From Pseudomonadota bacterium (GTDB taxonomy: Bacteria > Myxococcota_A > Polyangia > GCA-2747355), in NCBI GenBank assembly GCA_016702545.1, contig JADJDT010000008.1:260214-324213 (forward strand): DNA of 64,000 bases. Direction: 5' to 3'. How positions within the stretch are numbered: the first letter of the stretch is position 1; every line of letters begins with the position of its first letter. Under the pieces are notes generated by a model. The model made no database searches. It was not told where the DNA came from and worked only from the letters and a program-made list of their open reading frames with translations. Positions 27,061-36,355 of the stretch are shown piece after piece. The position numbers and the translations under genes are program-made.

Positions 27061-29295
27061 TTATCCTTGGCGCGAGGGTCGACGACGGCGCCGCCTCAGC
27101 CGCAGCACCAACGCCGGCCCCAAGAGCCAGAGCAGCGGGAGCCTCGCCGCGGGGGCGTGGTTGGCTGCGTTGAGCTGGCAGGCGACCCCCTCGATCACCG
27201 CGCCACTCTCCGCCGAGGAGCCGGTGCCCAGGGTCGCCGGGGCGCCGCCGATTGCGGCGCCGCTGCCCGCATCGTCGAAGCTCACCGTCTGGGGCGCGGA
27301 GACGTTACCCGCCTCGTCGCGAGCGATCACCGTCAGCTGATAGGGCCCCGTGGACGGCATCTCCTCGTCCAGCGCGGTCAACCCCGGCGTGTAGGGCCGA
27401 TCGACCACCGCCGCGCCATCGCGCTCGACCTGCGCCGACAGCTCGATCTTGGCCGCCTTGGTCACGTTGTCGCGGACCACGAAGCGCGCCTTGAGGCGGC
27501 CAGCGCTGATCACCGGCGTGCCGTCGATCGCGACGATCGGCGCGACGCTGTCGATCAAGATGTTGGCCTTGACCGGCTTGGCGTCGGGGTTGTTGTGCAG
27601 GTCGATCGCGCGGGCCTCGAAGACGTGGTTCCCGTCGCTCAGCGTGGGAGCGCCCTCGCCGGTGGTCTTGAGCACGCGATCGTACTGCGGCGCGGTGGGG
27701 AGCCAGGCCCCGCCATCGATGCGCCACTGGAAGCGGAGCAACGGGGCTGGCACCAGGTCGTCCTTCCCGATCGCGACCAGCCGCAACGACTCCGGGCGCG
27801 CCGCGACGGGTGGGTCGCTGGCCCAGCTGGTCTGGGGACCGCTGATGTCGCTGGCCGGTTTGGCGAAGGCGCGCAGGTAGAGCAGGATGTGCTGCTCGGT
27901 GGTGAGGGCGTGATCGACGTAGAGGTAGAGGCCGCTGAAGGCGCTGTCGGGCTCGTTCAGCGCCTCGAGCGGGAAGGCCAAGCGCTCATCGTACTGCGCC
28001 CGGACGGTGGTCAGCAGGCCATTGAGAATGTCCTTGAGCCGATCGGCGGGCAAGGGTGCGTTGATGGCCGCCACCAGGTCGGTGAAGCCGAACTCGGTCA
28101 GCTCGAGCGACTCGATGTCGAGCACGGCCGTGCGCGTGTCTTGATTCAGCACCACGCGGGCGCTGCCCTCGAGGGCCGCGATCGCGGTCGCCGCCTTCGC
28201 GCCGCTGCCGAAGGTGAGCTGCAGCTGAGGCACGGCCAGGTGCAGCCGGGCGCCGTCGCCGGGCACGGGCGTGACCGTCGGGGGGCGCAGCGCCGTGATC
28301 TGGGCGCCGCCGAGCACGGCCACCGAGGACGCGCCCCCCAACGAACCCAAGCAACCGGCGCCGCCGCGCCAGATCTCGTGCAGCGTGCGGTTGAGCAGAT
28401 CGGTGCTGAGGGCCACGGCCAGCTCCTCGCCCCGCCAGTCGAAGGCGGGCGGGGCGACCGCGGCGGCGACCGGTGCTGGGATGGCGGGCAGGGTGCAGGT
28501 CGGAGTGCTGGTGGGCTGGACCGCCACGTCGAGGCCGGCGGTCAGGCCCTCGGGGCTGATGGTGAGGGCCGAGGGCGTCACGGCCAGAGTGAAGTCACCG
28601 ACCGAGGTGCTGTGGTGCGAGGTGTAGACGTCGACTCCCGCCAGGGTGGCCTCGAGCTTCGGGACGACCTTCTGGCGCACCGCCTCCTCGATGCGCTCGG
28701 CGAGCTTCTCGAGGCCGCGATCCTTGAAGTAGCTGCCGGCCATGTTGACCAGCCAGGCCTCGAGCGTGTTGCACCCCTTGGGCACGACCCGCAGCTCGCT
28801 GGCAGGCACGTCCGCCCGCACCACGGCCTTGCCCAGCTTCGCCCGGCCGTTCTCGATCTGCGTCGCGAGCTCGACGATCACATGGGCGCCCAACGTTACT
28901 CCCACGCCGCAACTCATCGAGCCGGGCAAGCAGGGCACCGGGTGCTCGACCGTGAAGTCGGCCTCGCCCTCAAGCTGGCTGAGCAGCTCGATGCGCAGCA
29001 GGCCCTCGCGGGGGCTCAACGACAGGCTGGTCTTGCCCAGGCGGAGGGTTCCGCGCTTGATCTCGATCTCCGTGTCACCGGTTCGGCAGGTCTGGGCGAT
29101 CTGGGTCGACGAGTCGATCGGTAGCGAGCTGGGGATCAGCTGCGTCAGCTCGCGCTCGAGGAAGCGGAAGCCATCCACCGAGAGCGCAGCGGTGACGTCG
29201 GCGGCCAGCGCCCGCGTCGTCACGCCGAGCACCGAGGCGGCGAGCACGGCGATCAGGGCGTGGCGGCGACTGCAAGCCCGCATCGGATGCACCAT
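27061..29295 (-). CDS. Secreted protein with TULIP-like lipid-binding fold, Ig-like domains and MYXO-CTERM-like tail
   Basis: 744 residues from ATG 29295 (alternative ATG 29283); the upstream extension lacks a signal peptide. RRHALIAVLAASVLGV then ALA makes the signal sequence. Residues ~40-260 resemble BPI/TULIP proteins: FRFLERELTQLIPSSLPI, then amphipathic strands, then LEKLAERIEEAVRQKVVP and KLEATLAG, with a second similar half (LNRTLHEIWRG, LKDILNGLLTT). Two Ig-like repeats follow (~545-700). The tail has a Cys (EGVACQL), a hydrophobic stretch (LPLLWLLGPALVLRL) and an Arg cluster, like MYXO-CTERM sorting signals. Lipid binding is inference from pattern only. Converges with mglA at 42 bp. 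Confidence 0.7.
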   Translation of the reverse strand: MVHPMRACSRRHALIAVLAASVLGVTTRALAADVTAALSVDGFRFLERELTQLIPSSLPIDSSTQIAQTCRTGDTEIEIKRGTLRLGKTSLSLSPREGLLRIELLSQLEGEADFTVEHPVPCLPGSMSCGVGVTLGAHVIVELATQIENGRAKLGKAVVRADVPASELRVVPKGCNTLEAWLVNMAGSYFKDRGLEKLAERIEEAVRQKVVPKLEATLAGVDVYTSHHSTSVGDFTLAVTPSALTISPEGLTAGLDVAVQPTSTPTCTLPAIPAPVAAAVAPPAFDWRGEELAVALSTDLLNRTLHEIWRGGAGCLGSLGGASSVAVLGGAQITALRPPTVTPVPGDGARLHLAVPQLQLTFGSGAKAATAIAALEGSARVVLNQDTRTAVLDIESLELTEFGFTDLVAAINAPLPADRLKDILNGLLTTVRAQYDERLAFPLEALNEPDSAFSGLYLYVDHALTTEQHILLYLRAFAKPASDISGPQTSWASDPPVAARPESLRLVAIGKDDLVPAPLLRFQWRIDGGAWLPTAPQYDRVLKTTGEGAPTLSDGNHVFEARAIDLHNNPDAKPVKANILIDSVAPIVAIDGTPVISAGRLKARFVVRDNVTKAAKIELSAQVERDGAAVVDRPYTPGLTALDEEMPSTGPYQLTVIARDEAGNVSAPQTVSFDDAGSGAAIGGAPATLGTGSSAESGAVIEGVACQLNAANHAPAARLPLLWLLGPALVLRLRRRRRRPSRQG

Positions 29296-29566
29296 GGCCC
29301 CCGTGGATGGGGCCGCTCGGGGAACAACTGAGCAAGGCCTAGCAAGTCGTATGCCCCCCGGCCTAGCGCCGGCGGTCGGTCCGGAAAGACCCGATAGCAC
29401 GAGGATCTCGCCCGAACCGGCAGCGCGAGCGGACCGCGCCGGCTGCGGCCGGGGGCGCCCTCGCCTGCCACTTGGGGTCGCGCGACCCTAGCGGCAGCCC
29501 CAGGGGGCCCTGCGGGGCGCGGCGTTAGATCGGCACGGGAGGCCGGTCACGAAGGAGGAAACGAAG

Positions 29567-29640
29567 GGTGGGCGATGGGACTCGAACCCACGGCCGCTGG
29601 GACCACAACCCAGTGCTCTACCAATTGAGCTACGCCCACC
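29567..29640 (-). tRNA. tRNA-His (anticodon GTG)
   Basis: On the minus strand the 5' end GGTGGGCG pairs with CGCCCACC, including the extra G-1:C73 pair that identifies tRNA-His. The anticodon loop TTGTGGT carries GTG. D-arm and T-arm (GTTCGAG) are normal. CCA is not encoded. Confidence 0.95.
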
Positions 29641-29771
29641 ACGAGCCGCGCTGCTTCAGCCGCGGCCTACGATCCGCCTGCCAGGCCATCGGCTCCGCCC
29701 GGCCCCCAATCGTCCACGCGTCGTCCACGCGGCGTCCACGCGTCGTCCACGCGGGACGATCGGTCACTCGA

Positions 29772-29845
29772 TACGCCTGGCAGGACTCGAACCTGCGACC
29801 ACCGGCTTAGAAGGCCGATGCTCTATCCAGCTGAGCTACAGGCGC
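29772..29845 (-). tRNA. tRNA-Arg (anticodon TCT)
   Basis: Acceptor GCGCCTG pairs with CAGGCGT. The anticodon loop CTTCTAA carries TCT, reading AGA/AGG. T-arm GCAGGTTCGAGTCCTGC is perfect. CCA is not encoded. Confidence 0.95.
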
Positions 29846-30003
29846 ACGAAACAGCCCGGTCAGGCGCCCACGGTCCCGCTCAAACCGGGCACGGAGTATG
29901 ACCGTCGCGGCGCGCGAGCGTCAAGTCCCGGTCATGAAAAGCCCGGTCATGCCAGTTCCGGTCATGGGGGGCGCGCGGGCGACGTCCGCGCCGGTGCGTT
30001 TCA

Positions 30004-30080
<77 letters not shown>

Positions 30081-30165
30081 GTTGGGCGGCCATTATGCCA
30101 GCATGCGTCGCCACCGCAAGCTGAGAACCTGCGAAGCCGCGCCCGCTCGTACGACCGCCGGCGAG

Positions 30166-30250
30166 GCCTGCTTCAGACGCAGGCCTGCTTCAGACGCAGC
30201 CCTGCTTCAGACGCAGCCCTGCTTCAGACGCAGGCCTGCTTCAGACGCAG
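30166..30250. repeat. Five exact-length 17-bp tandem repeats overlapping the 3' end of rdgB
   Basis: Unit gcctgcttcagacgcag at 30166, 30183 and 30234, with first base C instead of G in the copies at 30200 and 30217. The unit has near-symmetric ends (ctgc...gcag). The last unit contains the rdgB stop codon (minus strand TGA at 30241-30243) and the bases just after it. Slippage here could alter the 3' end of the transcript but not the protein upstream of the stop. Confidence 0.9.
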
Positions 30251-30846
30251 CATTGTCGCAGCAGCTCGGCCATCGCGTACATCGCCTGCCCACGATGGCT
30301 GTGGCGGTGTTTCTCGCTGCCGCTGACCTCGGCGAAGGTCCGATCGAGCGCGGGGACGAAGAAGACAGGATCGTAACCGAAGCCCTGGTGGCCGCGCGGG
30401 GCCCGGAGGATCGTGCCTTCGCAGCAACCCTCGCGCAGCTCGGCGAGGTCGGGTCGCTCGGGCGTGACCAGCGCGATCACGCAGCGGAAGCGCGCGCTCC
30501 GCTGTGCGTCGGGCACGGCCGAGAGCTCTTGTAGCAGCTTGGCGACCCGCTCGGCGTCGGTCGCATCGCTCCCGGCGTAACGGGCGGAGCGGACGCCTGG
30601 GCGGCCATCGAGCGCGTCGACCTCGAGGCCGCTATCGTCCGCCAGCGCTGCCAGGCCGGTGGCGTGCAGTGCCGCCAGGGCCTTCGATTGGGCGTTCTCG
30701 GCGAAGGTGTCACCGGTCTCAGGCAGCTCGGCGGGTGCGTTGGGGAAGTCGTCGAGGCTGAGCAGCTCAAGGGCCGGCAGCCCCGCCAGGAGCTCGCGCA
30801 GCTCGCGCAGCTTGCCCGCATTGCGGGTGGCGAAGACGATTCGCAT
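30241..30846 (-). CDS. rdgB: XTP/dITP diphosphatase (RdgB/HAM1 family)
   Basis: 201 residues from ATG 30846. Family motifs: start MRIVFATRNAGKLRELRELL, ETGDTFAENAQSKALAAL near residue 44, LADDSGLEVDALDGRPGVRS near 68, and GHQGFGYDPVFFVP near 155, then KHRHSHRGQAM near the C-terminus. It hydrolyses non-canonical purine triphosphates (XTP, ITP, dITP) to monophosphate and PPi, keeping them out of DNA and RNA. The ATG overlaps the rph stop (TGATG), the frequent rph-rdgB operon. The gene ends in the 17-bp tandem repeat. Confidence 0.93.
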   Translation of the reverse strand: MRIVFATRNAGKLRELRELLAGLPALELLSLDDFPNAPAELPETGDTFAENAQSKALAALHATGLAALADDSGLEVDALDGRPGVRSARYAGSDATDAERVAKLLQELSAVPDAQRSARFRCVIALVTPERPDLAELREGCCEGTILRAPRGHQGFGYDPVFFVPALDRTFAEVSGSEKHRHSHRGQAMYAMAELLRQCCV

Positions 30847-31625
30847 CAGCGCGCGCTCCCGGTGGGCGGCGCGGGTGGTGCCGCTGCAGCGCCTTCCGTG
30901 GCCGCGGCCGGCAAGCCGCTGAGGTGCCCGTCGAGCACGCGTTGCTGCAGGGTGCAGAGCTGGCGGACACCGGTCCAGGCGAGGTCGCACAGGCGGTCGA
31001 GCTGTGGGCGGGAGAAGGGCGCGCTCTCGGCCGTGCCTTGCAGCTCGATCAGCTCACCGTCCGCTGTCATCACGCAGTTGAGATCGACCAGTGCGCGGTG
31101 ATCTTCTTGGTAGGGCAGGTCGAGCACGGCCTCCCCGTCCACGACCCCGACGCTGACCGCGGCGACCTGCCGCCGCAGCGGGCTCCTCGTCAGGCCTGCC
31201 CGCTGCTGCAACGCCCGCACCGCGAGCGCTACCGCGACATAGCCGGCGGTGACCGAGGCGACGCGCGTCCCGCCGTCGGCCCGCAGCACATCGCAGTCGA
31301 CGGTGAGGGTGTGCGCGCCGAGCGCGTCGACATCGATCGCCATCCGCAGGGCGCGTCCGATCAACCGCTGAATCTCAGCCTCACGACCGCCGCTGCGGCG
31401 GGCCTTGCGGGGTCGGGTGGCGCCCGGGAGCATGTTGTACTCCGCCGTGAGCCAGCCACCACCGCTGGCCGCGCGGAAGGGCGGCACGCCCGGCTGGACC
31501 GAGGCGGCGCAGAGCACCGCGGTGCCCCCCCATTCGATCAGCACCGAGCCGTCGGCGGCGGGCTGGGTGCCCAGCGTCAGGCGCACGGGGCGCAGCTCGT
31601 CGATACCTCGGCCGTCGGCACGCAT
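30846..31625 (-). CDS. rph: Ribonuclease PH
   Basis: 259 residues from ATG 31625, which gives the canonical N-terminus MRADGRGIDELRPVRLTLG; a TTG 36 bp further upstream is less likely. Conserved blocks: VLCAASVQPGVPPF, WLTAEYNMLPGATRPRK near residue 60, GREAEIQRLIGRALR, TLTVDCDVLRADGGTRVASV near 110, and DLNCVMTADGELIELQGTAE near 180. It trims tRNA 3' ends phosphorolytically. The C-terminus is extended by an Ala/Pro-rich tail. Overlaps rdgB by one base. Confidence 0.93.
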   Translation of the reverse strand: MRADGRGIDELRPVRLTLGTQPAADGSVLIEWGGTAVLCAASVQPGVPPFRAASGGGWLTAEYNMLPGATRPRKARRSGGREAEIQRLIGRALRMAIDVDALGAHTLTVDCDVLRADGGTRVASVTAGYVAVALAVRALQQRAGLTRSPLRRQVAAVSVGVVDGEAVLDLPYQEDHRALVDLNCVMTADGELIELQGTAESAPFSRPQLDRLCDLAWTGVRQLCTLQQRVLDGHLSGLPAAATEGAAAAPPAPPTGSAR

Positions 31626-31685
31626 GCGCGGGATGGTGCCGGCGGTGGCAGGGCTTGTCAAACGCGGAAGAACGACCTGGAAGCC

Positions 31686-32567
31686 TCAACCTGGCCGATG
31701 GCGTGCCTGGGCCGGCGTCGGGGTCGAGGTCGGGGAGAGTGGGGTGGGCGCGGGTCGTGGGGTGGGCGCGGGTCGTGGGGTGGGCGCGGGTCGTGGGGTG
31801 GGGGAGACGAGGCGGGCGCCGCCGAGATGGGTCGCAAGCGCGGAGGCGAGCGCCTCGGCCAGGGCCTGCCGCGTGGTGGGGCGGCCGAGCTCGGGCCCCT
31901 CGAGCGGGTGGTCGAGAAAGCCGAGCTCGACCAGCACGCCGGGCATCCGCAGCCCGAGCAGCACATCGAAGGACGCCGGTCGCACGCCACGGTCCTGGGC
32001 CGCCGGGCGCGCCCGAGCCAGGGCGTGGCGCAGGGTCTGCGCGAGCTGCCAGGCGTCCGTGCGCTGGGCGCGCTGGCCGAGGTCGTGGAGAATCGCCGCG
32101 ACCTCACCGCCTGCCGCTCCTGCGCCGGGAGCGTTGCTCACGGCGTCGTGCTCGCGCGCCGCCATCAGCGCGGCCTCGCGGTCGGAGGCCTCGGCGCTCA
32201 CGACGTAGCACTCGAAGCCGCTCTCCGAGCGGGTCGGGCTGGCGTTGAAGTGCAGGCTGACGAAGGCTGCCGCGCGCGCCCGATTGGCCAGGCGCACGCG
32301 CTGCTCGAGCGTCAGGTACTCGTCGCGCTGGCGGGTCAGCAGCACCCGTGCGGCGGGCAGACGCCGGCGCAGCGCCTGGGCTGTGGCCAGCGCCAACTCG
32401 AGCGCCAGACCCTTCTCGTGGCGTCCGAGCGCCGGAGCGAAGGCCCCGAGGTTGCTGCCGCCGTGGCCTGCGTCGATCACGATCACCGGGGCCGCGACCA
32501 CCGAGCCCTCGCACAGCAGCAACAGCGCGGCCGCTGCCGCCCACGTCCGGGCTATCACCCCTCGCAT
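31686..32567 (-). CDS. N-acetylmuramoyl-L-alanine amidase (Amidase_3) with Pro-rich repeat tail
   Basis: 293 residues from ATG 32567, followed by a signal peptide (TWAAAAALLLLCEG..AAP). The Amidase_3 zinc site is complete: VIVIDAGHGGSNLGAF (His), FVSLHFNASP (second His) and GVLVELGFLDHPLEG (catalytic Glu). LEQRVRLANRARA and RPASFDVLL are also typical. It cleaves the amide between MurNAc and L-Ala in the periplasm during cell separation. The C-terminus holds TPRPAP units encoded by an 18-bp tandem repeat at 31743-31802. Its start codon lies in one copy of a 22-bp duplication. Confidence 0.88.
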   Translation of the reverse strand: MRGVIARTWAAAAALLLLCEGSVVAAPVIVIDAGHGGSNLGAFAPALGRHEKGLALELALATAQALRRRLPAARVLLTRQRDEYLTLEQRVRLANRARAAAFVSLHFNASPTRSESGFECYVVSAEASDREAALMAAREHDAVSNAPGAGAAGGEVAAILHDLGQRAQRTDAWQLAQTLRHALARARPAAQDRGVRPASFDVLLGLRMPGVLVELGFLDHPLEGPELGRPTTRQALAEALASALATHLGGARLVSPTPRPAPTPRPAPTPRPAPTPLSPTSTPTPAQARHRPG

Positions 32568-32602
32568 CGGTGCTAAACTACCCTCGCATCGGTGCCAAAT
32601 TA
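32559..32602 (-). repeat. 22-bp direct duplication at the amidase start codon
   Basis: Two adjacent 22-mers (32559-32580 and 32581-32602) differ at two positions. On the minus strand each contains accgATGcgaggg. Only the copy nearer the gene opens the amidase frame. In the outer copy the same ATG is followed after two codons by TAG, giving a 3-codon open frame just upstream. Confidence 0.8.
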
Positions 32603-32732
32603 GCAGTCGCTCGCGGAGGCGTCGAGCAGCGCCAGAACCCGCTGGCACTGCTCGCGCCCCCGGGTGCCTGCTCGCGCCCTCCCCCAGGTGCCTGCCCCAC
32701 ACGAGGCTGGTCTGCGCTAGTATGCCGCCCGC

Positions 32733-33803
32733 ATGTCTACCGACCCCCGACCACGGCAACCGCAGGGGCTCTCATTGGTCGCCGTGCTGGCCCTCGGCGC
32801 CCTGGGCGAGCTGGTGCTGCGCCGGGTCGCGCTGCACCGGTTGGTGCTGCTCCGCAGCGACCCCCTGGCCGATCTTGGTGGCGGGTCTCTCTCGACCGTG
32901 GTTGCCGCGCTGGACTGGCTTGGTCTGCTGCTCGGGTACTTCACCGCCACGCTGGCGCTGATCGTCGCCGCGGCGGGCCTCTGGTCCGTGGTCTGTGGCC
33001 GCCGCGGCCATTCCCGCGTCGTACGACTCGCGGTCGCGCTGGCGGCCGGGGTGCTGCTGCCGCTGGTGGCGGCGGGTCTCGTCGGGCCCTTGCACGGGAG
33101 GCTGCCGCTGCTGCTGGCCCCCGCGGCCGCGCTGACCCTGCTCGGGCTGCTCAGCGGCGGCTTGGCCGATACGCGGATCGCCTGGCGCCAGCGCTTGGGA
33201 CTGGCCATCGTCGCCGCACCCGCGTGCCTGCAGGCCGGTCTGGCCGCGGTCGAGCCCTGGGCGGCGCTGCGACCGTGGGTCGGTGGGGTCGCGGCCGCGG
33301 TCGCGAGGCTGCCGGGAGGGCTGGCCACGACGCTGGCGGTGGCGCAGGCCCTGGCGGTGCTGCCGCTCTTCGCGTGGCGGCCCGGGCGCGGACGCGGGCT
33401 GTCGCCGGGCGCGGGGATGCTCGCGCTGGTGCCGGCGCTGACTCTGACGGTGCTCTTGTTCCATCGCTTTGGGCTGGTGGCCCAAGCGGCCTACGAGGGG
33501 CTGGGCATCGTGCTACCGCTCGGCGAGACGCAGAACACCCGGCTGCTCACGCTCTACGCGCTGGCCGGTTGGGGATCGCTGGCCGGCTTCACGTCCTTGC
33601 TGCGCGAAGGGCCTCTCGGGCGCGGAATGGCGGCCGGGCTGGTGCTCGTGCTCGCAGCCGGCGCGCGCTGGGTCGGGCCCCTTCCTGTCCTGTTGGCGAT
33701 CGTCGGGTTGCTCCAGCTCGCGGCGTGTGCCCCAGGGCGCAGCGGCGCAGCCCAGGATCGAGCGGCGCGGCCCAGCGGGGAGCTCACGCCTCCTCGCACC
33801 TGA
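32733..33803 (+). CDS. Polytopic membrane protein of unknown function
   Basis: 356 residues with about nine hydrophobic segments: near residues 12-30, 55-85, 97-117, 123-140, 150-172, 188-212, 222-243, 255-285 and 290-325. No recognised transporter or enzyme motif. The N-terminus is short and polar, and the C-terminal tail is basic and disordered. ATG start; ribosome-binding site not obvious. Divergent from the amidase gene and overlapping the converging zinc-ribbon/TPR gene by 20 bp. Confidence 0.65.
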   Translation: MSTDPRPRQPQGLSLVAVLALGALGELVLRRVALHRLVLLRSDPLADLGGGSLSTVVAALDWLGLLLGYFTATLALIVAAAGLWSVVCGRRGHSRVVRLAVALAAGVLLPLVAAGLVGPLHGRLPLLLAPAAALTLLGLLSGGLADTRIAWRQRLGLAIVAAPACLQAGLAAVEPWAALRPWVGGVAAAVARLPGGLATTLAVAQALAVLPLFAWRPGRGRGLSPGAGMLALVPALTLTVLLFHRFGLVAQAAYEGLGIVLPLGETQNTRLLTLYALAGWGSLAGFTSLLREGPLGRGMAAGLVLVLAAGARWVGPLPVLLAIVGLLQLAACAPGRSGAAQDRAARPSGELTPPRT

Positions 33804-36220
33804 GTGCGCACCCGGGGGGCGCCACCCTCCTAGGGCGCGCCCGTCGGGCTATCGGCGGTGCCGCCGGCGGGCGCTTCGGGGGGTCGCGGTGGTCGCTTTC
33901 CGCCGGGGGCGTGGTTGGTGCGGGCGCCGGGTCGGTCGAGCTCGGGTTGGGTGGGGCCGACCCGGGCGCGGTCGGGGAGAGGTCCTCGCCCAGCTCCTTC
34001 GCGTTCTGCTGGGCCAGGCGCGCCTTGGCGCCGTCGGGATGCACCCGCAGATAGGCGCGATAGCTATCGAGGGCGCGTGGTTTGTCGCCCATCGCCTGAT
34101 AGGTCTCGGCGAGGCCCACCATCGCGTCGCCGTAGCTCGGTCGCAGGCCCAGCGCCTGCGTGAAGCGCTGAATCGCCAGTCCCAGCTGTTGCAGGTCGAG
34201 GGCGCAGTAGCCGAGCCCCGTGATCGCCTCGACGCCGTCCGGGCGGACGCGCAGCGCGCGCTCGTAGGCGCTCAGGGCCTGCATCGTTCGGCCGTGCTCA
34301 CTCGCCCGGTCACCGGCGCGCAGCAGGGACTCGTAGCTGCCGCCGGACGCGCGTGCGCCGGTCGCGTCCGAGGGTGTAGGGGCCGCCGTGCCGGTGCTCG
34401 CGCCGGGCGGGGTCGCCCTCGTGTTGCTGTCGCCCGCGGGTGCGTTGCCCTCGGCGAGCGGCGACGGCGTGGCTGCTGCCGTGCCGCCCACGCCGCTGGC
34501 TGGGCCCCCGTCCGGCGCGCCCCCCGGTGCTTCGGCCGACGCGAGCGATTCCGCACCGCCTCCGCGACGTGAGGGGCTCGCCTCGGCGGCGATTTGCTCG
34601 AGCAAGGCGCCCGCCCAGGCATGTCGCGGGTTCAGGGCGCGCACCAGCTCGGCATAGCGCTTGGCGTCGGCGAACCAGCCCGACCGCAGATCGATCATCG
34701 CCAGCGCGACCGCGGCGCGCAGCAAGGGTTGACCGCCGGCGGCTCGACTGCGCGCCAGGGCCGTTTCGAGCAGGCTGACCGCTCGCGCGATATCGTTGTG
34801 CTCCTGCCAATAGAGCCCCTCGACGTAGGCCAGCTCAGGGTCATCGGGCAGCGCTGTTCGCGCGCGCTGGAGCAGCGCGGGCAGGTCCGGCCGCCCCAGC
34901 ATCCGATGGAGGTCGGCCTGCGCGCGCGGCAGGTCCACGAGCGGTGGAGTCGTCGCGACCGCGGAACGCAGCTGGACCTCAGCGACCGCGAGCTGACGCG
35001 CGGCGGTGTCGCGCAGCCCGGCGGCCTGCAGCCGCAGGGCGCGGGCCTCGCGGCGGGCCGTGGCCTCGTCCTGACGGGTCTCGTCCTGACGGGTCTCGTC
35101 CTGACGGGGCGCGGCGGCGGCGGGCAGGGGCGCGGGCGACGCTGCGGCGGGCGCCGGCTCGGCGGGGTTCGCGGCGCTCGCGTTGACGCTCCGGCTGATC
35201 GCGGTGATCCGCTGGCGCGCCTGGCGCTCGAGCAGCTCGGCCTGGTCGCGCAGGTGCTGCGCCCAAATGGCCAACACCTCTGCGCGCCAGACCCGCGCGG
35301 TCGGACGCGGGTCGGCCGCGAACTCTTGGTCGAGCGCGCTCAGGCTCGCTTCGTCGTCCTGCGCCAGCCTTTGCCGCAGCAGCGCGCGCGCGTCGGCGAC
35401 GACGTCCTTGCCGCCGAAGATCCGCTGCCAGGTGCCGCGCAGTCGCTCGGATTGTAGCGCCACCGTGATGCCGACCGTGATCAGCAGCAGGGCCGCGCCG
35501 ACCAGCACGACGATGCGCCCGAGGTATCGACGCCGCGGGGCACGGGGGTGGTGCTTGACCTCGCCGCCGAGGCCCGGCACCTGTGGCGTCTGGTGCTCCC
35601 AGGCGGCCTGCTCGCCGACGGCCGAGGGCAGCGTGCGTACGGCGCTGTGGCGGGCAAAGGCCGGTTCGTCTCGCAGCGCTGGTACGGCGCCTAGCGCGCG
35701 TGGCCCGCTGGGCTCTGCGAGCAGCGGGGACTGGCGACCCGTCGTGATCGCGCCGGGGGCGCTGAGGCGGCGTGGGCGCGAGGCCTCGGCCACGCGAAAG
35801 ATCGGCTCGAGCTCGCTGATGTCGCCCAGGCGCCTCCAGGCCTCGCCCGTGCGCGAAATCTCCGCGTCGCGCGTGATGCGTCCCTCGCTGACCCACCGTT
35901 GCAGGGTTTCGAGCCCGTCGAGCTGCACGACGCCGCTCTGCGTGCGCAGGCGCCAGCTGCGCAGCGCGCCCGACGGGCTCGGCTGTGCCGCGGGGGCGGA
36001 ACCCGCGCCCTGCTGGCAGCGGTGTGCCGCGGGCGGCGGCGGCAGCGGCGGCGGTGGGGGGCGGTTGCGCGGGGACACGGCACCGCCGCGGGTCGTCGGG
36101 CGCCGGCGCACGCGGAAAGCTGGCGCCGCACTGACTGCACTGCAGCGCAACCCCATCGGCGCCGACCTTGCTTTCGTCGACGAGGTACTGACTGCCGCAA
36201 TCGGGACAGATGAAGTTCAT
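33784..36220 (-). pseudogene. Zinc-ribbon, GYF-like and TPR protein, one apparent frameshift
   Basis: Start at ATG 36220 with an MJ0042-type zinc ribbon, MNFICPDCGSQYLVDESKV and LQCSQCGASF (two CxxC). The frame then leaves at ~36117. Removing one T of a TTT there joins it to RVRRRP and a long intact frame. That frame has a GYF-2-like domain (VQLDGLETLQRWVSEGRITR), a TM helix (IVVLVGAALLLITVGITVAL), then at least four TPRs (ITGLGYCALDLQQLGLAIQR, YGDAMVGLAETYQAMGDKPR). This order is known in myxobacterial regulatory proteins. With the one base corrected it is ~810 residues. Probably functional or only recently broken. Confidence 0.75.
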
Positions 36221-36355
36221 GATGGCGTCTCGATCCTCGGCCGCGCTTGAGTTCGCGCGCACCAGAACACGACTGTCCAGCCTGGGCAAGGCCGCATTTC
36301 GCCGGAGGGCCCGGCCGCGGCCGGGTCGGCCGGGTCGCCGGTGGACGCTTGCTCC

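Noticed and set aside
27067..29124. Long open frame (about 685 codons) antisense to the TULIP-like gene
   Set aside because: Composition is His/Gly/Arg/Gln-rich, as expected from reading the complement of a high-GC gene. It has no signal peptide or motif and competes with a clearly structured coding frame.
30924..32576. Plus-strand open frame of 550 codons across rph and the amidase
   Set aside because: It spans two well-identified minus-strand genes and reads low-complexity Gly/Arg-rich sequence in their shadow.
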